Shown here piece by piece: positions 30,432 to 39,657 of a DNA stretch of 64,000 bases. Source of the stretch: Sporolituus thermophilus DSM 23256 (GTDB taxonomy: Bacteria > Bacillota > Negativicutes > Sporomusales > Thermosinaceae); NCBI RefSeq assembly GCF_900102435.1, contig NZ_FNBU01000009.1:43705-107704 (forward strand), written 5' to 3'. Position 1 is the first letter of the stretch. Each line of letters begins with the position of its first letter. Under the pieces are notes generated by a model. The model did not search any database. It was given only the letters and a program-made list of their open reading frames with translations, and was not told where the DNA came from. The translations under genes were made by a program, and so were the position numbers.

Positions 30432-31631
30432 ATGAAGGGCAAAAATATTGTCCTGGGCGTTAGCGGCGGCATTGCCGCTTATAAAAGTGTGGAAATAGTC
30501 AGCCGTTTGCGGAAAGCCGGGAGTTCTGTTCATGTTATTATGACCAAGTCGGCTACTGAATTTGTTACACCCCTTACTTTTCGGGAGATAAGCGGTAATC
30601 CGGTAGTTGTTGATATGTGGGAAGAACCGAAAAACTGGAATGTTCAGCATATTGCATTGGCCACTTTGGCCGATTTATTTTTAATAGCCCCTGCAACTGC
30701 CAACATTATTGGCAAAATTGCCAACGGTATTGCCGATGATATGCTTTCAACGACTGTGATGGCTACCAAAGCGCCGATAGTACTGGCGCCAGCCATGAAT
30801 AGCAATATGTATCTAAATCCTATTGTCCAGCAAAATTTGCAAAAACTGGCTGGATTGGGCTATCACATTATTGAACCCGCAACAGGCATGCTGGCCTGCG
30901 GGGTGGAAGGTCCCGGACGTTTGCCCGAGCCGGAGATAATTGTTGCCAAAGTGGATGAACTGCTCCGGCCGCACGGTGTACTGGCCGGAAAGCGAATTTT
31001 GGTTACTGCCGGCGGTACGCGGGAACCGCTCGATCCAGTGCGTTATTTAGGCAACCGGTCGAGTGGCAAAATGGGCTATGCAATCGCCGAAGCAGCGGCG
31101 CTCCGCGGCGCGGAGGTTATTCTCGTCTCCGGCTCCACCGGATTAAACCCGCCACGGGGTGTTTTAGTAAAAATGGTGGAAACAGCGGAAGAGATGCGGC
31201 AGGCCGTGTTGGCCGAATATGCTGCCTGTGATGTAGTGATTAAGGCGGCGGCTGTGGCCGATTATCGGCCTAAAGAAATAGCTGAGCATAAAATCAAAAA
31301 AACCGGGGAGACGCTTACTCTTGTTTTGGAAAAAAACCCGGATATTTTACGGGAGTTGGGAGCGTTGAAGCGCCACCAGATCCTGGTGGGGTTCGCCGCT
31401 GAAACGCAGGACTTGCTTGGTAATGCCCAGGAAAAGTTGGCCAAGAAAAATCTTGATATGATAGTAGCTAATGATGTTACGCTCCCGGGTGCGGGTTTTA
31501 ACGCCGACACTAATATTGTTAAGCTTATTTACCGTGATGGTAGTGTTGAAGAACTAGAACAAATGCCAAAAAAGCGTGTTGCGGAAATTGTTCTTGACAG
31601 AATTTGCGATTTATTGACAAAAAGAGGTTGA
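30432..31631 (+). CDS. coaBC: Bifunctional phosphopantothenoylcysteine decarboxylase / synthase
   Basis: Two steps of coenzyme A synthesis. The N-terminal FMN-dependent decarboxylase (CoaC, residues 1-180) has LGVSGGIAAYKSVEI, the catalytic His in NWNVQHIALA, PAMNSNMYLNP and the active-site Cys in GMLACGVEGPGRLPEP. The C-terminal synthetase (CoaB) has LVTAGGTREPLDPVRYLGN, AAVADYRP and GFAAET. Length is about 399 aa. ATG 30432 follows TAGGAGGCC. Confidence 0.96.
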   Translation: MKGKNIVLGVSGGIAAYKSVEIVSRLRKAGSSVHVIMTKSATEFVTPLTFREISGNPVVVDMWEEPKNWNVQHIALATLADLFLIAPATANIIGKIANGIADDMLSTTVMATKAPIVLAPAMNSNMYLNPIVQQNLQKLAGLGYHIIEPATGMLACGVEGPGRLPEPEIIVAKVDELLRPHGVLAGKRILVTAGGTREPLDPVRYLGNRSSGKMGYAIAEAAALRGAEVILVSGSTGLNPPRGVLVKMVETAEEMRQAVLAEYAACDVVIKAAAVADYRPKEIAEHKIKKTGETLTLVLEKNPDILRELGALKRHQILVGFAAETQDLLGNAQEKLAKKNLDMIVANDVTLPGAGFNADTNIVKLIYRDGSVEELEQMPKKRVAEIVLDRICDLLTKRG

Positions 31632-31680
31632 TTTTTTTCTTGTTTTACTTTAAAATTGCTTTGGTGAAAATTACATATAC

Positions 31681-31822
31681 TATACTCATCAAGAGTTGGT
31701 GGAGGGACTGGCCCGATGAAACCGCGGCAACCATTTGGCAAGTCCAAAACGGTGCCAATTCCGGCGCATGGCGCGAGATGGGGAGTATACGACCAAAGCC
31801 TCCCTTATGGGAGTTTTTTTAT
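31681..31822 (+). promoter_or_regulatory. SAM-I riboswitch (S-box) controlling metK
   Basis: P1 is TATACTC 31681-31687 with GAGTATA 31783-31789. The conserved S-box core is intact: CATCAAGAG, GGTGGAGGGACTGGCCCGATG, AAACC and CGGCAACC, followed by a variable P3 and the pseudoknot segment. The terminator CTCCC/GGGAG with seven T is at 31800-31820. GGGAG 31781-31785 in the 3' P1 region can instead pair with CTCCC 31800-31804 as antiterminator. High S-adenosylmethionine should therefore stop transcription before metK. Several TATACT-like -10 boxes at 31676-31686 overlap P1; the promoter is not resolved. Confidence 0.93.
31800..31820 (+). terminator. Riboswitch terminator before metK
   Basis: CTCCC 31800-31804, TTAT loop, GGGAG 31809-31813, then seven T. 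It is the expression platform of the SAM-I riboswitch. Confidence 0.88.
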
Positions 31823-31840
31823 TGATTAGGAGGTGCACAA

Positions 31841-33031
31841 ATGGAAAAAAAACGGGTATTATTTACTTCGGAATCGGTTACCGAAGGGCATCCGGACAAA
31901 ATTGCCGATCAAATTTCTGACAGTATTCTCGACGCAATCCTTGCCCAAGACCCCATGGCCCGTGTCGCTTGTGAAACTTTAGTAACAACCGGCCTTGTCC
32001 ACGTGGTAGGAGAAATTACAACGTCTTGCTATGTCGATATTCCGAAGATTGTGCGGGAGACCATCAAAGAGATTGGGTATACCCGTGCAAAATTCGGTTT
32101 TGACGGTGATACCTGTGGTGTGATGACATCAATTGACGAGCAGTCGCCGGATATCGCGATGGGCGTAAATAAAGCGCTGGAAGCTAAACGCGGCGAGATG
32201 GATGAATTCGAGGCAATCGGTGCCGGTGACCAAGGCATGATGTTCGGCTATGCAACTAATGAGACCCCCGAATTCATGCCATTGCCTATTGCCTTAGCTC
32301 ACCGTTTGGCCCGCCGGCTGGCCGAAGTTCGTAAAAACGGTGAACTTGCTTACCTGCGTCCTGATGGAAAAACCCAGGTGACAGTAGAGTATATGGATGG
32401 CAAGCCGGTTCGTGTGGATACCATTGTCGTTTCGGCTCAACACAGCCCTGACGTGGATCTTGCCACCATTGAAAAAGATATCATCGCCAAAGTTATTACT
32501 CCCGTTGTCCCCGGAGATATGCTAGATGCTCAAACCAAATATTATATTAATCCTACCGGCCGTTTTGTCGTTGGTGGGCCGCAGGGAGATGCCGGCCTGA
32601 CTGGGCGCAAAATTATTGTCGATACCTATGGCGGCATGGCCCGTCACGGCGGCGGCGCTTTTTCCGGCAAAGACCCCACTAAAGTCGACCGGTCAGCAGC
32701 TTATGCCGCTCGCTATGTGGCCAAAAATGTTGTAGCCGCCGGCTTGGCCGATAAGTGTGAAATTCAGTTAGCCTACGCAATCGGTATTGCCCGCCCGGTA
32801 TCGATTATGGTTGAGACTTTTGGTACCGCTAAAATTCCCGAAAGCCGCATTGTCGAACTTATTCAAAAGCATTTTGACCTCCGTCCGGCCGGTATCATCA
32901 AAAGCCTGAACTTACGTCGTCCTATCTACCGCCAGACAGCAGCTTACGGACATTTTGGCCGAACGGATATTGACCTTCCGTGGGAGCGAACCGATAAAGC
33001 GGAAATTTTACGGCGGGAAGCAAATCTTTAA
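31841..33031 (+). CDS. metK: S-adenosylmethionine synthetase
   Basis: Makes SAM from methionine and [23 protein letters not shown] at the N-terminus carries the ATP-binding His, [15 protein letters not shown] is the family signature, and [19 protein letters not shown] is the second signature. Length (396 aa) is normal. ATG 31841 follows TAGGAGGTG. It is controlled by the SAM-I riboswitch upstream, so the product feeds back on its own synthesis. Confidence 0.98.
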   Translation: MEKKRVLFTSESVTEGHPDKIADQISDSILDAILAQDPMARVACETLVTTGLVHVVGEITTSCYVDIPKIVRETIKEIGYTRAKFGFDGDTCGVMTSIDEQSPDIAMGVNKALEAKRGEMDEFEAIGAGDQGMMFGYATNETPEFMPLPIALAHRLARRLAEVRKNGELAYLRPDGKTQVTVEYMDGKPVRVDTIVVSAQHSPDVDLATIEKDIIAKVITPVVPGDMLDAQTKYYINPTGRFVVGGPQGDAGLTGRKIIVDTYGGMARHGGGAFSGKDPTKVDRSAAYAARYVAKNVVAAGLADKCEIQLAYAIGIARPVSIMVETFGTAKIPESRIVELIQKHFDLRPAGIIKSLNLRRPIYRQTAAYGHFGRTDIDLPWERTDKAEILRREANL

Positions 33032-33095
33032 TTTTAACCGCTGGTACTGGCAATACTAACATCATAGAGATAAGCCAAAGGGGGTTAGTATTGCA

Positions 33096-33323
33096 GTGCC
33101 TGTTTCAAAAACAATCAAGAAGTCGGTATATTCGATTGGCGGTCTTAAGGGTGATCATTGCCGTGACCGCATTGAGCACACCTTAAGCCATCTTGACGGG
33201 ATTACCGATGTCGATGTTAATCTAAATACCAGACAAGTTACGGTTGAGTATGACGCTAATATAATCGCCAGCGGCTATATTGAAGAAACTTTGCAGACGC
33301 TCGGATATTCCATCCGCAGGTAG
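33096..33323 (+). CDS. HMA-domain protein with a degenerate metal site
   Basis: A 75-residue protein with the heavy-metal-associated ferredoxin-like fold: GGLKGDHCRDRIEHTL then GITDVDVNLNTRQVTVEYD and ETLQTLGYSI. Copper chaperones have G-M-x-C-x-x-C at this loop; here the first Cys is Gly19 and only Cys22 remains, so ordinary two-thiolate Cu+ binding is unlikely. GTG 33096 follows GGGGG at 11 bases, a long spacing. It follows metK closely. Possible roles are a non-copper metal carrier or a redundant copy that has lost binding. Confidence 0.75.
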   Translation: MPVSKTIKKSVYSIGGLKGDHCRDRIEHTLSHLDGITDVDVNLNTRQVTVEYDANIIASGYIEETLQTLGYSIRR

Positions 33324-33333
33324 GCTATTTATT

Positions 33334-33459
33334 ATGCGGTACCGTTTTACGCCGCTGGGAAAGCGTCGCTTGAAACGTTTTTTTAAACGTCAGCCTATGG
33401 ATACGTGTTTTGAGTTAGATGAGTTCCTGGCCGGTTATGAACAAAATGATGACCGGTAG
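33334..33459 (+). CDS. Possible 41-residue basic protein
   Basis: ATG 33334 to TAG 33457-33459. The first half is strongly basic (RYRFTPLGKRRLKRFFKRQ), the second acidic (ELDEFLAGYEQNDDR). Ribosome binding is weak (AGG about 10 bases upstream). It sits 10 bases after the HMA gene on the same strand and before a terminator. Charge layout suggests real coding, but I recognise no family. Confidence 0.35.
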   Translation: MRYRFTPLGKRRLKRFFKRQPMDTCFELDEFLAGYEQNDDR

Positions 33460-33517
33460 CAGGTATTTCCGGCCTAAGCTAGAATTATCTAGATTATACC
33501 GAACAGCGAAGTAAGAT

Positions 33518-33551
33518 GTACTGTTTGCTGCAAACAGTACTCTTCTTTTTT
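33518..33551 (+). terminator. Terminator just upstream of priA
   Basis: GTACTGTTTG 33518-33527, CTG loop, CAAACAGTAC 33531-33540, then TCTTCTTTTTT. It ends the metK/HMA unit, with its T-run only about 15 bases before the priA start. Confidence 0.8.
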
Positions 33552-33565
33552 ATGAGGTGAAGAAA

Positions 33566-36001
33566 ATGGGGCGCATTGCGGAAGTGGCCATCAATATTCC
33601 GGTACGGACTATCGCTGCCACCTTTTCTTATCTGGTTCCGCCGGAATTGGCGTTTGTCGGCAGGGGATGGCGTGTGCGGGTGCCTTTTGGCCAACGCGAG
33701 GCCGAAGGCTTTGTTGTTGCCGTCAAAGAGCAGGCCGAGGCAGAAGGGTTAAAGCCCTTATTGAGCGTGTTGGACAATGAGCCATGGTTTGATGAAAATA
33801 TGCTGCAAACGGCCGAGTGGATGAGCAATTACTATTTGTGTCCGCTCGCCGAAGCTTTGCGCCTGTTTGTGCCCGGAAGAGGAGAATTAAAAAGTCATAC
33901 CGCATATCGTTTGAACGAAAAAGAGAGCGAACCAGAATTTTTCTTTCCTCGCCAAATTTCAGACGAAATGCGCGAGGTGCTTAATCATTTACGTGTAAAG
34001 GGCCTGACTACCCAAAAACAACTTGTTACAGAATTTGGCCCGAGCGTGTTAAATGTTCTCCGTAAATTGGAGCGGTTGAATTTGGTCGAACGGGCAGCAA
34101 CGAGTACATCGAAGTTCCGACCGCGGTTTGAGCAGCGGCTGATGCTTGCAGTAAGCCGTCAAGAAGCCGCGAAAGCTCTTGACCGCCTAACAGGCAAACC
34201 AGCGCAACAGCGGCTGCTGGCAGTCCTACTGGAAGAGTCAGAACTAACACCAACTTGCCTAAAACAGCACCGGATCAGTGCGGATACAGTTAAACGTCTT
34301 ATTGCAGCCGGCTTAGTCCGCAGTGAACGGCGGCGGGTGATGCGAAATAGTTATGCACAATTGTATCGCGGGACGCCGCCGCAGGGAGCTCGATTTGCAT
34401 TGACGAACGAGCAGCGCCAGGCCGTTGCCCAAATCATAGCAGCTATTGCTTCAAGAGAGTATAAGTCTTTTCTTATTCATGGCGTAACCGGGAGCGGCAA
34501 AACGCAAGTATATATTGAGGCAGCAGCGGCGGCAAGACAGCAGGGTCGGCAGGTTATTATGATGGTGCCGGAAATTGCCCTGACAGGCCAGACCGTTTCC
34601 CGGTTTAAAGAGCGGTTTGGGGAAGACGTAGTCGTGGTTCACAGCCGCCTGTCAGCAGGCGAGCGTCACGATGCCTGGCAACGAATCCGGTCCGGCGAAG
34701 CGGGTATAGTGATTGGCGCTCGCTCTGCCGTGTTTGCCCCTTGTGCAAAAATTGGCCTTATTATATTGGACGAAGAACACGAGTTTACATATAAACAGGA
34801 AGAAAGTCCCCGTTATCATACACGTGAGGTGGCCCTTACCCGGGCGAGACAGGCAGGAGCGCCGGTAGTGCTTGGCAGTGCGACTCCGTCATTAGAAAGT
34901 TACTATCAAGCCCTTTCGGGCAAGCACATTTTGCTAACCTTGTCTGAGCGTGTAGATGGCCAGGTCTTGCCAGCGGTGACGGTGGTAGACATGCGTGAGG
35001 AGCTGGCGGCCGGGCGCCGGGGGGTAATTTCTCAGCCACTACGCGAACTGCTAACGCAGACCCGTCGTGAAGGAGGACAAGCTATTATTTTACTGAACCG
35101 CAGGGGCTATGCCACGTTTGTGTTATGCCGGGAATGCGGTTATGTCTTGCGATGTGAGCACTGTGACGTTTCGCTTGTTTATCACGCCACGGATAAAACA
35201 ATTAGGTGTCATTATTGCCAAAAGACGCGGCAGGCGCCCAATCTTTGCCCGGCTTGCGGCAGCCGCTATATTCGCTATTTTGGAACGGGCACGCAGAAGG
35301 TAGAAGAAGAACTGGCCGAGCTTTTTCCCGAAGCCCGGGTGGTAAGGATGGATCAGGATACCACGACCGGCAAGATGGCGCATGAACGCATACTCTCTGC
35401 ATTTTCGCGGGGAGAATACGATATACTGCTAGGGACACAAATGGTCGCAAAAGGAATTGATATCCCAAACGTAACGGCTGTTGGCATTATTGCCGCTGAT
35501 ACATCATTGAATCTTCCAGATTTTCGCGCCGCGGAAAAGACGTTTTCCCTAATAACGCAGGCGGCCGGCAGGGCAGGGCGGGGCAGCCGGCCGGGGCATG
35601 TCGTCGTCCAGACGTATAATCCCGAACACTATGCAATTAAAGCCGGCGCCGCCCACGATTACCAAGCTTTTTATAATATTGAAGCCGCGTATCGCCGTCA
35701 ACTGTATTATCCTCCTTTTGGAGGATTAATAAAATTAACTGTACACGGGACTGAGGAAACGCTTGTTTGTCGCCAGGCGCAAAATTTGGCCGATGAATTG
35801 AAACGGTCGCTTGGTAGTATTGGGAAAACGCAAGTGGTAGGCCCGTTTCCTGCTCCAATTGCCAAGATTGAAGATATTTTCCGCATGAATATTTTAGTCA
35901 AAAGTAATACGATGGCGGAAGTTAAGGAAACGCTTGCTAGTATGGGAATTGCTTCACGACGCGACGTTATTCTCGATATTGATCCACTTAACCTATTGTA
36001 G
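33566..36001 (+). CDS. priA: Primosomal protein N' (PriA helicase)
   Basis: Restarts stalled replication forks and loads DnaC/DnaB. 811 residues: N-terminal 3' DNA-binding domain (AATFSYLVPPEL), Walker A GVTGSGKTQVY, Walker B LDEEHEFTYKQEESPRYH, motif GSATPSLES, and the zinc domain with eight Cys (CRECGYVLRCEHCD, CHYCQK, CPACGS). Motifs V and VI follow (GTQMVAKGIDIPNVT and ITQAAGRAGRG). ATG 33566 is chosen because GAGGTG lies 5 bases upstream; the GTG at 33557 is part of that site. Confidence 0.97.
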   Translation: MGRIAEVAINIPVRTIAATFSYLVPPELAFVGRGWRVRVPFGQREAEGFVVAVKEQAEAEGLKPLLSVLDNEPWFDENMLQTAEWMSNYYLCPLAEALRLFVPGRGELKSHTAYRLNEKESEPEFFFPRQISDEMREVLNHLRVKGLTTQKQLVTEFGPSVLNVLRKLERLNLVERAATSTSKFRPRFEQRLMLAVSRQEAAKALDRLTGKPAQQRLLAVLLEESELTPTCLKQHRISADTVKRLIAAGLVRSERRRVMRNSYAQLYRGTPPQGARFALTNEQRQAVAQIIAAIASREYKSFLIHGVTGSGKTQVYIEAAAAARQQGRQVIMMVPEIALTGQTVSRFKERFGEDVVVVHSRLSAGERHDAWQRIRSGEAGIVIGARSAVFAPCAKIGLIILDEEHEFTYKQEESPRYHTREVALTRARQAGAPVVLGSATPSLESYYQALSGKHILLTLSERVDGQVLPAVTVVDMREELAAGRRGVISQPLRELLTQTRREGGQAIILLNRRGYATFVLCRECGYVLRCEHCDVSLVYHATDKTIRCHYCQKTRQAPNLCPACGSRYIRYFGTGTQKVEEELAELFPEARVVRMDQDTTTGKMAHERILSAFSRGEYDILLGTQMVAKGIDIPNVTAVGIIAADTSLNLPDFRAAEKTFSLITQAAGRAGRGSRPGHVVVQTYNPEHYAIKAGAAHDYQAFYNIEAAYRRQLYYPPFGGLIKLTVHGTEETLVCRQAQNLADELKRSLGSIGKTQVVGPFPAPIAKIEDIFRMNILVKSNTMAEVKETLASMGIASRRDVILDIDPLNLL

Positions 36002-36131
36002 GTGGGTGGATTATTATGATGCTGTTTTTCGGGCAATTTAGTATTACGATCGTGTCACGAACGGTGGATAGCGTTTTTCCATTTTTTATGTTAGAATTGG
36101 ACATAAGTAAATACCGATTAAGGAGGTACGC

Positions 36132-36596
36132 ATGTCAGTCCTAGAGATAAAAAAAGCCGGCGATAAAGTTCTAAAAGAAAAAGCCGCGCCGGTGGGTAAA
36201 ATTGACCGCAAAGTCAAACAATTACTGGATGATATGGCCCAGACCATGTATGCTGCAGAAGGAGTGGGATTGGCAGCGCCGCAGGTAGGTGCCTCGTTAC
36301 GAATTATTGTTATCGATGTCGGTGACGGGCTTATCGAATTAATTAATCCTGTGATTGTTGCAGCAGAAGGCAGCGAAACAAATACCGAGGGCTGTCTCAG
36401 CGTTCCGGGGGTATACGGTGAAGTGGAAAGATATGCCCAGGTAGTTGTCGAGGGATTGGAGCGTTCAGGGAAAAAAGTGCGCATTACTGGCACCGGTTTG
36501 CTGGCGCGGGCACTGCAGCATGAGATTGACCACCTTGATGGCGTGCTGTTTATTGAAAAAGCAAAAACATTATACAAGGGGCAAGGACAGGAGTAA
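36132..36596 (+). CDS. def: Peptide deformylase
   Basis: Removes the formyl group from nascent N-terminal methionine. All three family motifs are present: GVGLAAPQVG, EGCLSVPG (metal Cys) and LQHEIDHLDG (metal His pair and catalytic Glu). Length (154 aa) is normal. ATG 36132 follows TTAAGGAGG. The stop overlaps the fmt start (TAATG), linking the two formyl-methionine enzymes. Confidence 0.97.
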   Translation: MSVLEIKKAGDKVLKEKAAPVGKIDRKVKQLLDDMAQTMYAAEGVGLAAPQVGASLRIIVIDVGDGLIELINPVIVAAEGSETNTEGCLSVPGVYGEVERYAQVVVEGLERSGKKVRITGTGLLARALQHEIDHLDGVLFIEKAKTLYKGQGQE

Positions 36597-37537
36597 TGGG
36601 GAAGCTGCGCGTTGTATTTATGGGTACTCCTGATTTTGCCGTGCCGACACTCGAAAAGCTGCTGGCTGCTAAGCACGACATAGTTGCCGTTGTCACTCAG
36701 CCGGACCGTCCCAAAGGACGGGGACAGCGGCTGGCAGCTTCGCCGGTCAAAGAGTTTGCCACCCGCCAGGGACTAACCGTTTTACAACCGGAAAAAATTA
36801 AAGATCCGGCCTTTATTGACAGGATGATCCAAATCCGGCCAGACGTTATCGTTGTCGTGGCTTTCGGCCAGTTTCTCCCGAAAGGGTTGCTCGATCTGCC
36901 TCCGCTTGGTTGCATTAATGTTCACGCTTCTTTACTGCCCCAATACCGGGGTGCAGCCCCTATTCACTGGGCAATCATAAACGGTGAAACGAAAACAGGC
37001 GTTACTATCATGCAGATGGATATTGGAATGGATACGGGGGACATGATATTAAAAGCTGAAACTCCTATCGGGCCGGACGAAACGACAGGAGAGCTGCACG
37101 ATCGGTTAAAATGGATGGGAGCTGAATTGTTAGTCCGGTCGCTAGAACTGCTGGTGGCTGGCAATGCTCCCCGGATACCGCAGGATAACGGCGCGGCCAG
37201 TTATGCTCCGCTGCTAACCAGGGATATTGAACAGGTGGACTGGTACCGGTCGGCCATAAATGTCCATAATCTGGTTCGCGGTCTTAACCCCTGGCCCGGG
37301 GCATATACGATGCACGGCGGTAAAACGCTTAAAGTTTGGCGTACACGGATTATCGACGGTCATGCCCGGTCTGTTTCGCCAGGTACGGTGGTTGACGTGT
37401 GCCATGACGGGATCGTAGTTGCGACCGGTCAAGGTCTTATTCAGCTCACGGAAGTTCAACCGGAAAGTAAGAAACGGATGCAGGCCTGCGAGTACGCACG
37501 GGGATATAGCCTTTGTGCGGGCGACATTTTAGGATAG
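36596..37537 (+). CDS. fmt: Methionyl-tRNA formyltransferase
   Basis: Formylates initiator Met-tRNA with 10-formyl-THF. RVVFMGTPDFAVPTL at the start, catalytic region INVHASLLPQYRGAAPIHWA followed by NGETKTGVTIMQMDIGMDTG, and a C-terminal tRNA-binding barrel. Length (313 aa) is normal. The start overlaps the def stop by one base. Confidence 0.97.
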   Translation: MGKLRVVFMGTPDFAVPTLEKLLAAKHDIVAVVTQPDRPKGRGQRLAASPVKEFATRQGLTVLQPEKIKDPAFIDRMIQIRPDVIVVVAFGQFLPKGLLDLPPLGCINVHASLLPQYRGAAPIHWAIINGETKTGVTIMQMDIGMDTGDMILKAETPIGPDETTGELHDRLKWMGAELLVRSLELLVAGNAPRIPQDNGAASYAPLLTRDIEQVDWYRSAINVHNLVRGLNPWPGAYTMHGGKTLKVWRTRIIDGHARSVSPGTVVDVCHDGIVVATGQGLIQLTEVQPESKKRMQACEYARGYSLCAGDILG

Positions 37538-37548
37538 AGGTGTATGTA

Positions 37549-38310
37549 ATGATTCAGGCAGTGCCCCGTCCTAAAAAACGGTTATTTTTAACTCTTGCCA
37601 TTACCAGTTTGGGGTTAGCGACCCTTTCTACATATGGTTTATGGAAAGTCAGCTTTCCCGGTCTGGCAAATATTAGCGCCTATCTGCCGCTTATATTAGG
37701 GATTTTGCTAGCCGGTATTGTTTTGGCTATTACCGTAGGGGTAACGGGTATTATTTTGGCTATCTTGGGTGTATCTACTCCCGGAATTTTTCAGGGACTG
37801 GCTTGGTCAGCCATCAATCTTCTCTTTCCGTTGGCGACATCTATTGGACGGTTGTTTGACATCAATAAGGAACGGGTAGAGCGGTCTTTCATCGAGGTTA
37901 GCAATCATCTGGTCCGTAAAAAGGCGGTCAAAGTACAACCGGAACAGTTACTTATTCTTACGCCTCACTGTATCCAGCAGGAGGCTTGTCCTCATAAAAT
38001 CACGCGCGATGTTGCCAATTGCCGTGCCTGCGGCGCCTGTCAAGTCGGTGATCTGCTTAACTTGTCCCGCCGGTATGGGGTTCATCTCGCTGTCGTCACT
38101 GGCGGTACGCTGGCCCGAAAAATAATTAAAACTCTTCGCCCCCAAGCGGTTTTGGCTATCGCCTGTGAACGGGATCTGACGAGCGGGATCCAGGATGTCT
38201 TTCCCCTTCCGGTAATCGGCGTTCTTAATGAACGCCCATGCGGTCCATGTTGCAACACACGGGTTAATCTGGAAGTCGTGGAACAAGCTTTGCAGGATTT
38301 TTTGAAATAG
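37549..38310 (+). CDS. DUF116 family membrane protein with Cys clusters
   Basis: A 253-residue protein of the DUF116 family, found next to fmt and rsmB in many clostridia; function unknown. Two membrane segments (about residues 13-35 and 45-70) are followed by an amphipathic stretch and a cytoplasmic Cys-rich domain: HCIQQEACPHK, NCRACGACQVGD, ACERDLTSG and RPCGPCCNTRV. The spacing suggests a metal or Fe-S centre, which would be inference. ATG 37549 follows AGAGGTG. Confidence 0.88.
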   Translation: MIQAVPRPKKRLFLTLAITSLGLATLSTYGLWKVSFPGLANISAYLPLILGILLAGIVLAITVGVTGIILAILGVSTPGIFQGLAWSAINLLFPLATSIGRLFDINKERVERSFIEVSNHLVRKKAVKVQPEQLLILTPHCIQQEACPHKITRDVANCRACGACQVGDLLNLSRRYGVHLAVVTGGTLARKIIKTLRPQAVLAIACERDLTSGIQDVFPLPVIGVLNERPCGPCCNTRVNLEVVEQALQDFLK

Positions 38311-38319
38311 GGGATTAAT

Positions 38320-39648
38320 GTGAACGCGAGAGAAGTGGCGCTAAAAGTTATCAACAGTGTGGATATCGATGGTGCTTATGCAAATATTGCCCTGGCGCAG
38401 GAAATTAGCCAGAGGGACCTTACTGACCGGGATCGGCGCTTCATTACCGAACTGGTTTATGGCACGATAAAAGCAGGCGCAACTCTTGATTGGATTTTGA
38501 GCCACTATAGCAGCCGCCCGCTGGACAAGATTCACCCGGTAATCCGCAATATTTTGCGTATGGGGATTTATCAGATCTTTTTTTTGTCGCGGATCCCGGT
38601 TTCCGCTGCGTGCAATGAGGCTGTAAAGCTAGCCAAAAAATATGGTCATACCGGGACAGTCAAATTTGTAAATGCTGTTTTGCGCAGTGCCGGGCGAAAT
38701 CCCGACAAGGTCGTTTACCCTGATAGGGAGCGGGACCCGGAAAAATACATTGCTCTTCGCTATTTTCACCCTGAATGGTTGGTTAGGCGTTGGGTTGCCA
38801 GATTTGGCGCCGCTATATGTGAGCGGCTGTGTAAGGCTAATAACGAGACACCACCTCTCACACTGCGAACCAATACCTTAAAGATAAACCGGGTCGACCT
38901 GCTGCGCCGCCTGGCCTGCGAGGGCGTGGTTTGCGAACCTTCGGCCTGGGCGCCGGAAGGAATTTTATGCCATGAGTATCCGGCTTTAAGCAAGTTGGCA
39001 TCGCTTCGCGCCGGTTTGTTTCAAGTTCAGGACGAAAGTTCCATGACGGTAGCCCATGTACTGTCGCCGCGGCCAGGAGATTTTGTAATCGACGCTTGCG
39101 GCGCTCCGGGCGGTAAGAGTACCCATATCGCCGCTCTTATGGAAAATAAGGGAAAGGTGCTGGCGACGGATATTTATGAGCATAAGCTGGCTTTGATGCG
39201 TGATAACGCCGTCCGTTTAGGCATTTCCATTATTGAGACGCAATTATTGGATGCCGTTAAACTTGGCGAATTATATCCCGGGCAGGCTGACCGGGTGCTG
39301 GTCGATGCGCCCTGTTCCGGCCTTGGCGTCTTGCGGCGCAAACCTGACTCACGATGGCGTAAAAACGAACAAATGTTAACCGACTTACCGCGTCTGCAAC
39401 TCGCCATTTTGGCCAGCGCGGCCAAATGTCTAAAGCCTGGGGGAATTTTAGTCTACAGTACTTGTACTACGGAGCCGGAAGAAAACGGAGAAGTGGTAAA
39501 AAGTTTTCTAGCAGCAAACCCTGAATTCATCCTTGAACCGGCTGGACGCTATTTACCTGTGCCCCGGCAGGAGGAGATGGTACAACTTTGGCCGCATTCG
39601 GACGGTGTAGACGGTTTTTTTATTGCCCGGATGGTGCGCAGAGGATAG
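38320..39648 (+). CDS. rsmB: 16S rRNA (cytosine-967-C5)-methyltransferase
   Basis: SAM-dependent m5C methyltransferase, 442 residues. An N-terminal NusB-like RNA-binding domain (residues 1-135, FITELVYGTIKAGATLDWIL) precedes the catalytic domain with SAM site DACGAPGGKSTHIAAL. The two catalytic Cys are in LVDAPCSGLGVLRRKPD and VYSTCTTEPEENG. GTG 38320 lies 10 bases after the DUF116 stop. Confidence 0.96.
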   Translation: MNAREVALKVINSVDIDGAYANIALAQEISQRDLTDRDRRFITELVYGTIKAGATLDWILSHYSSRPLDKIHPVIRNILRMGIYQIFFLSRIPVSAACNEAVKLAKKYGHTGTVKFVNAVLRSAGRNPDKVVYPDRERDPEKYIALRYFHPEWLVRRWVARFGAAICERLCKANNETPPLTLRTNTLKINRVDLLRRLACEGVVCEPSAWAPEGILCHEYPALSKLASLRAGLFQVQDESSMTVAHVLSPRPGDFVIDACGAPGGKSTHIAALMENKGKVLATDIYEHKLALMRDNAVRLGISIIETQLLDAVKLGELYPGQADRVLVDAPCSGLGVLRRKPDSRWRKNEQMLTDLPRLQLAILASAAKCLKPGGILVYSTCTTEPEENGEVVKSFLAANPEFILEPAGRYLPVPRQEEMVQLWPHSDGVDGFFIARMVRRG

Positions 39649-39657
39649 GTGACAACT

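Noticed and set aside
31604..31920. Short plus-strand ORFs across the metK leader
   Set aside because: They run through the SAM-I riboswitch and its terminator, so they are not genes.
36016..36144. 42-codon ORF (ATG 36016) between priA and def, overlapping the def start
   Set aside because: AGGTGGG lies upstream, but its last codons are the def ribosome binding site and start region and composition is not protein-like. Probably chance; worth a conservation check only.
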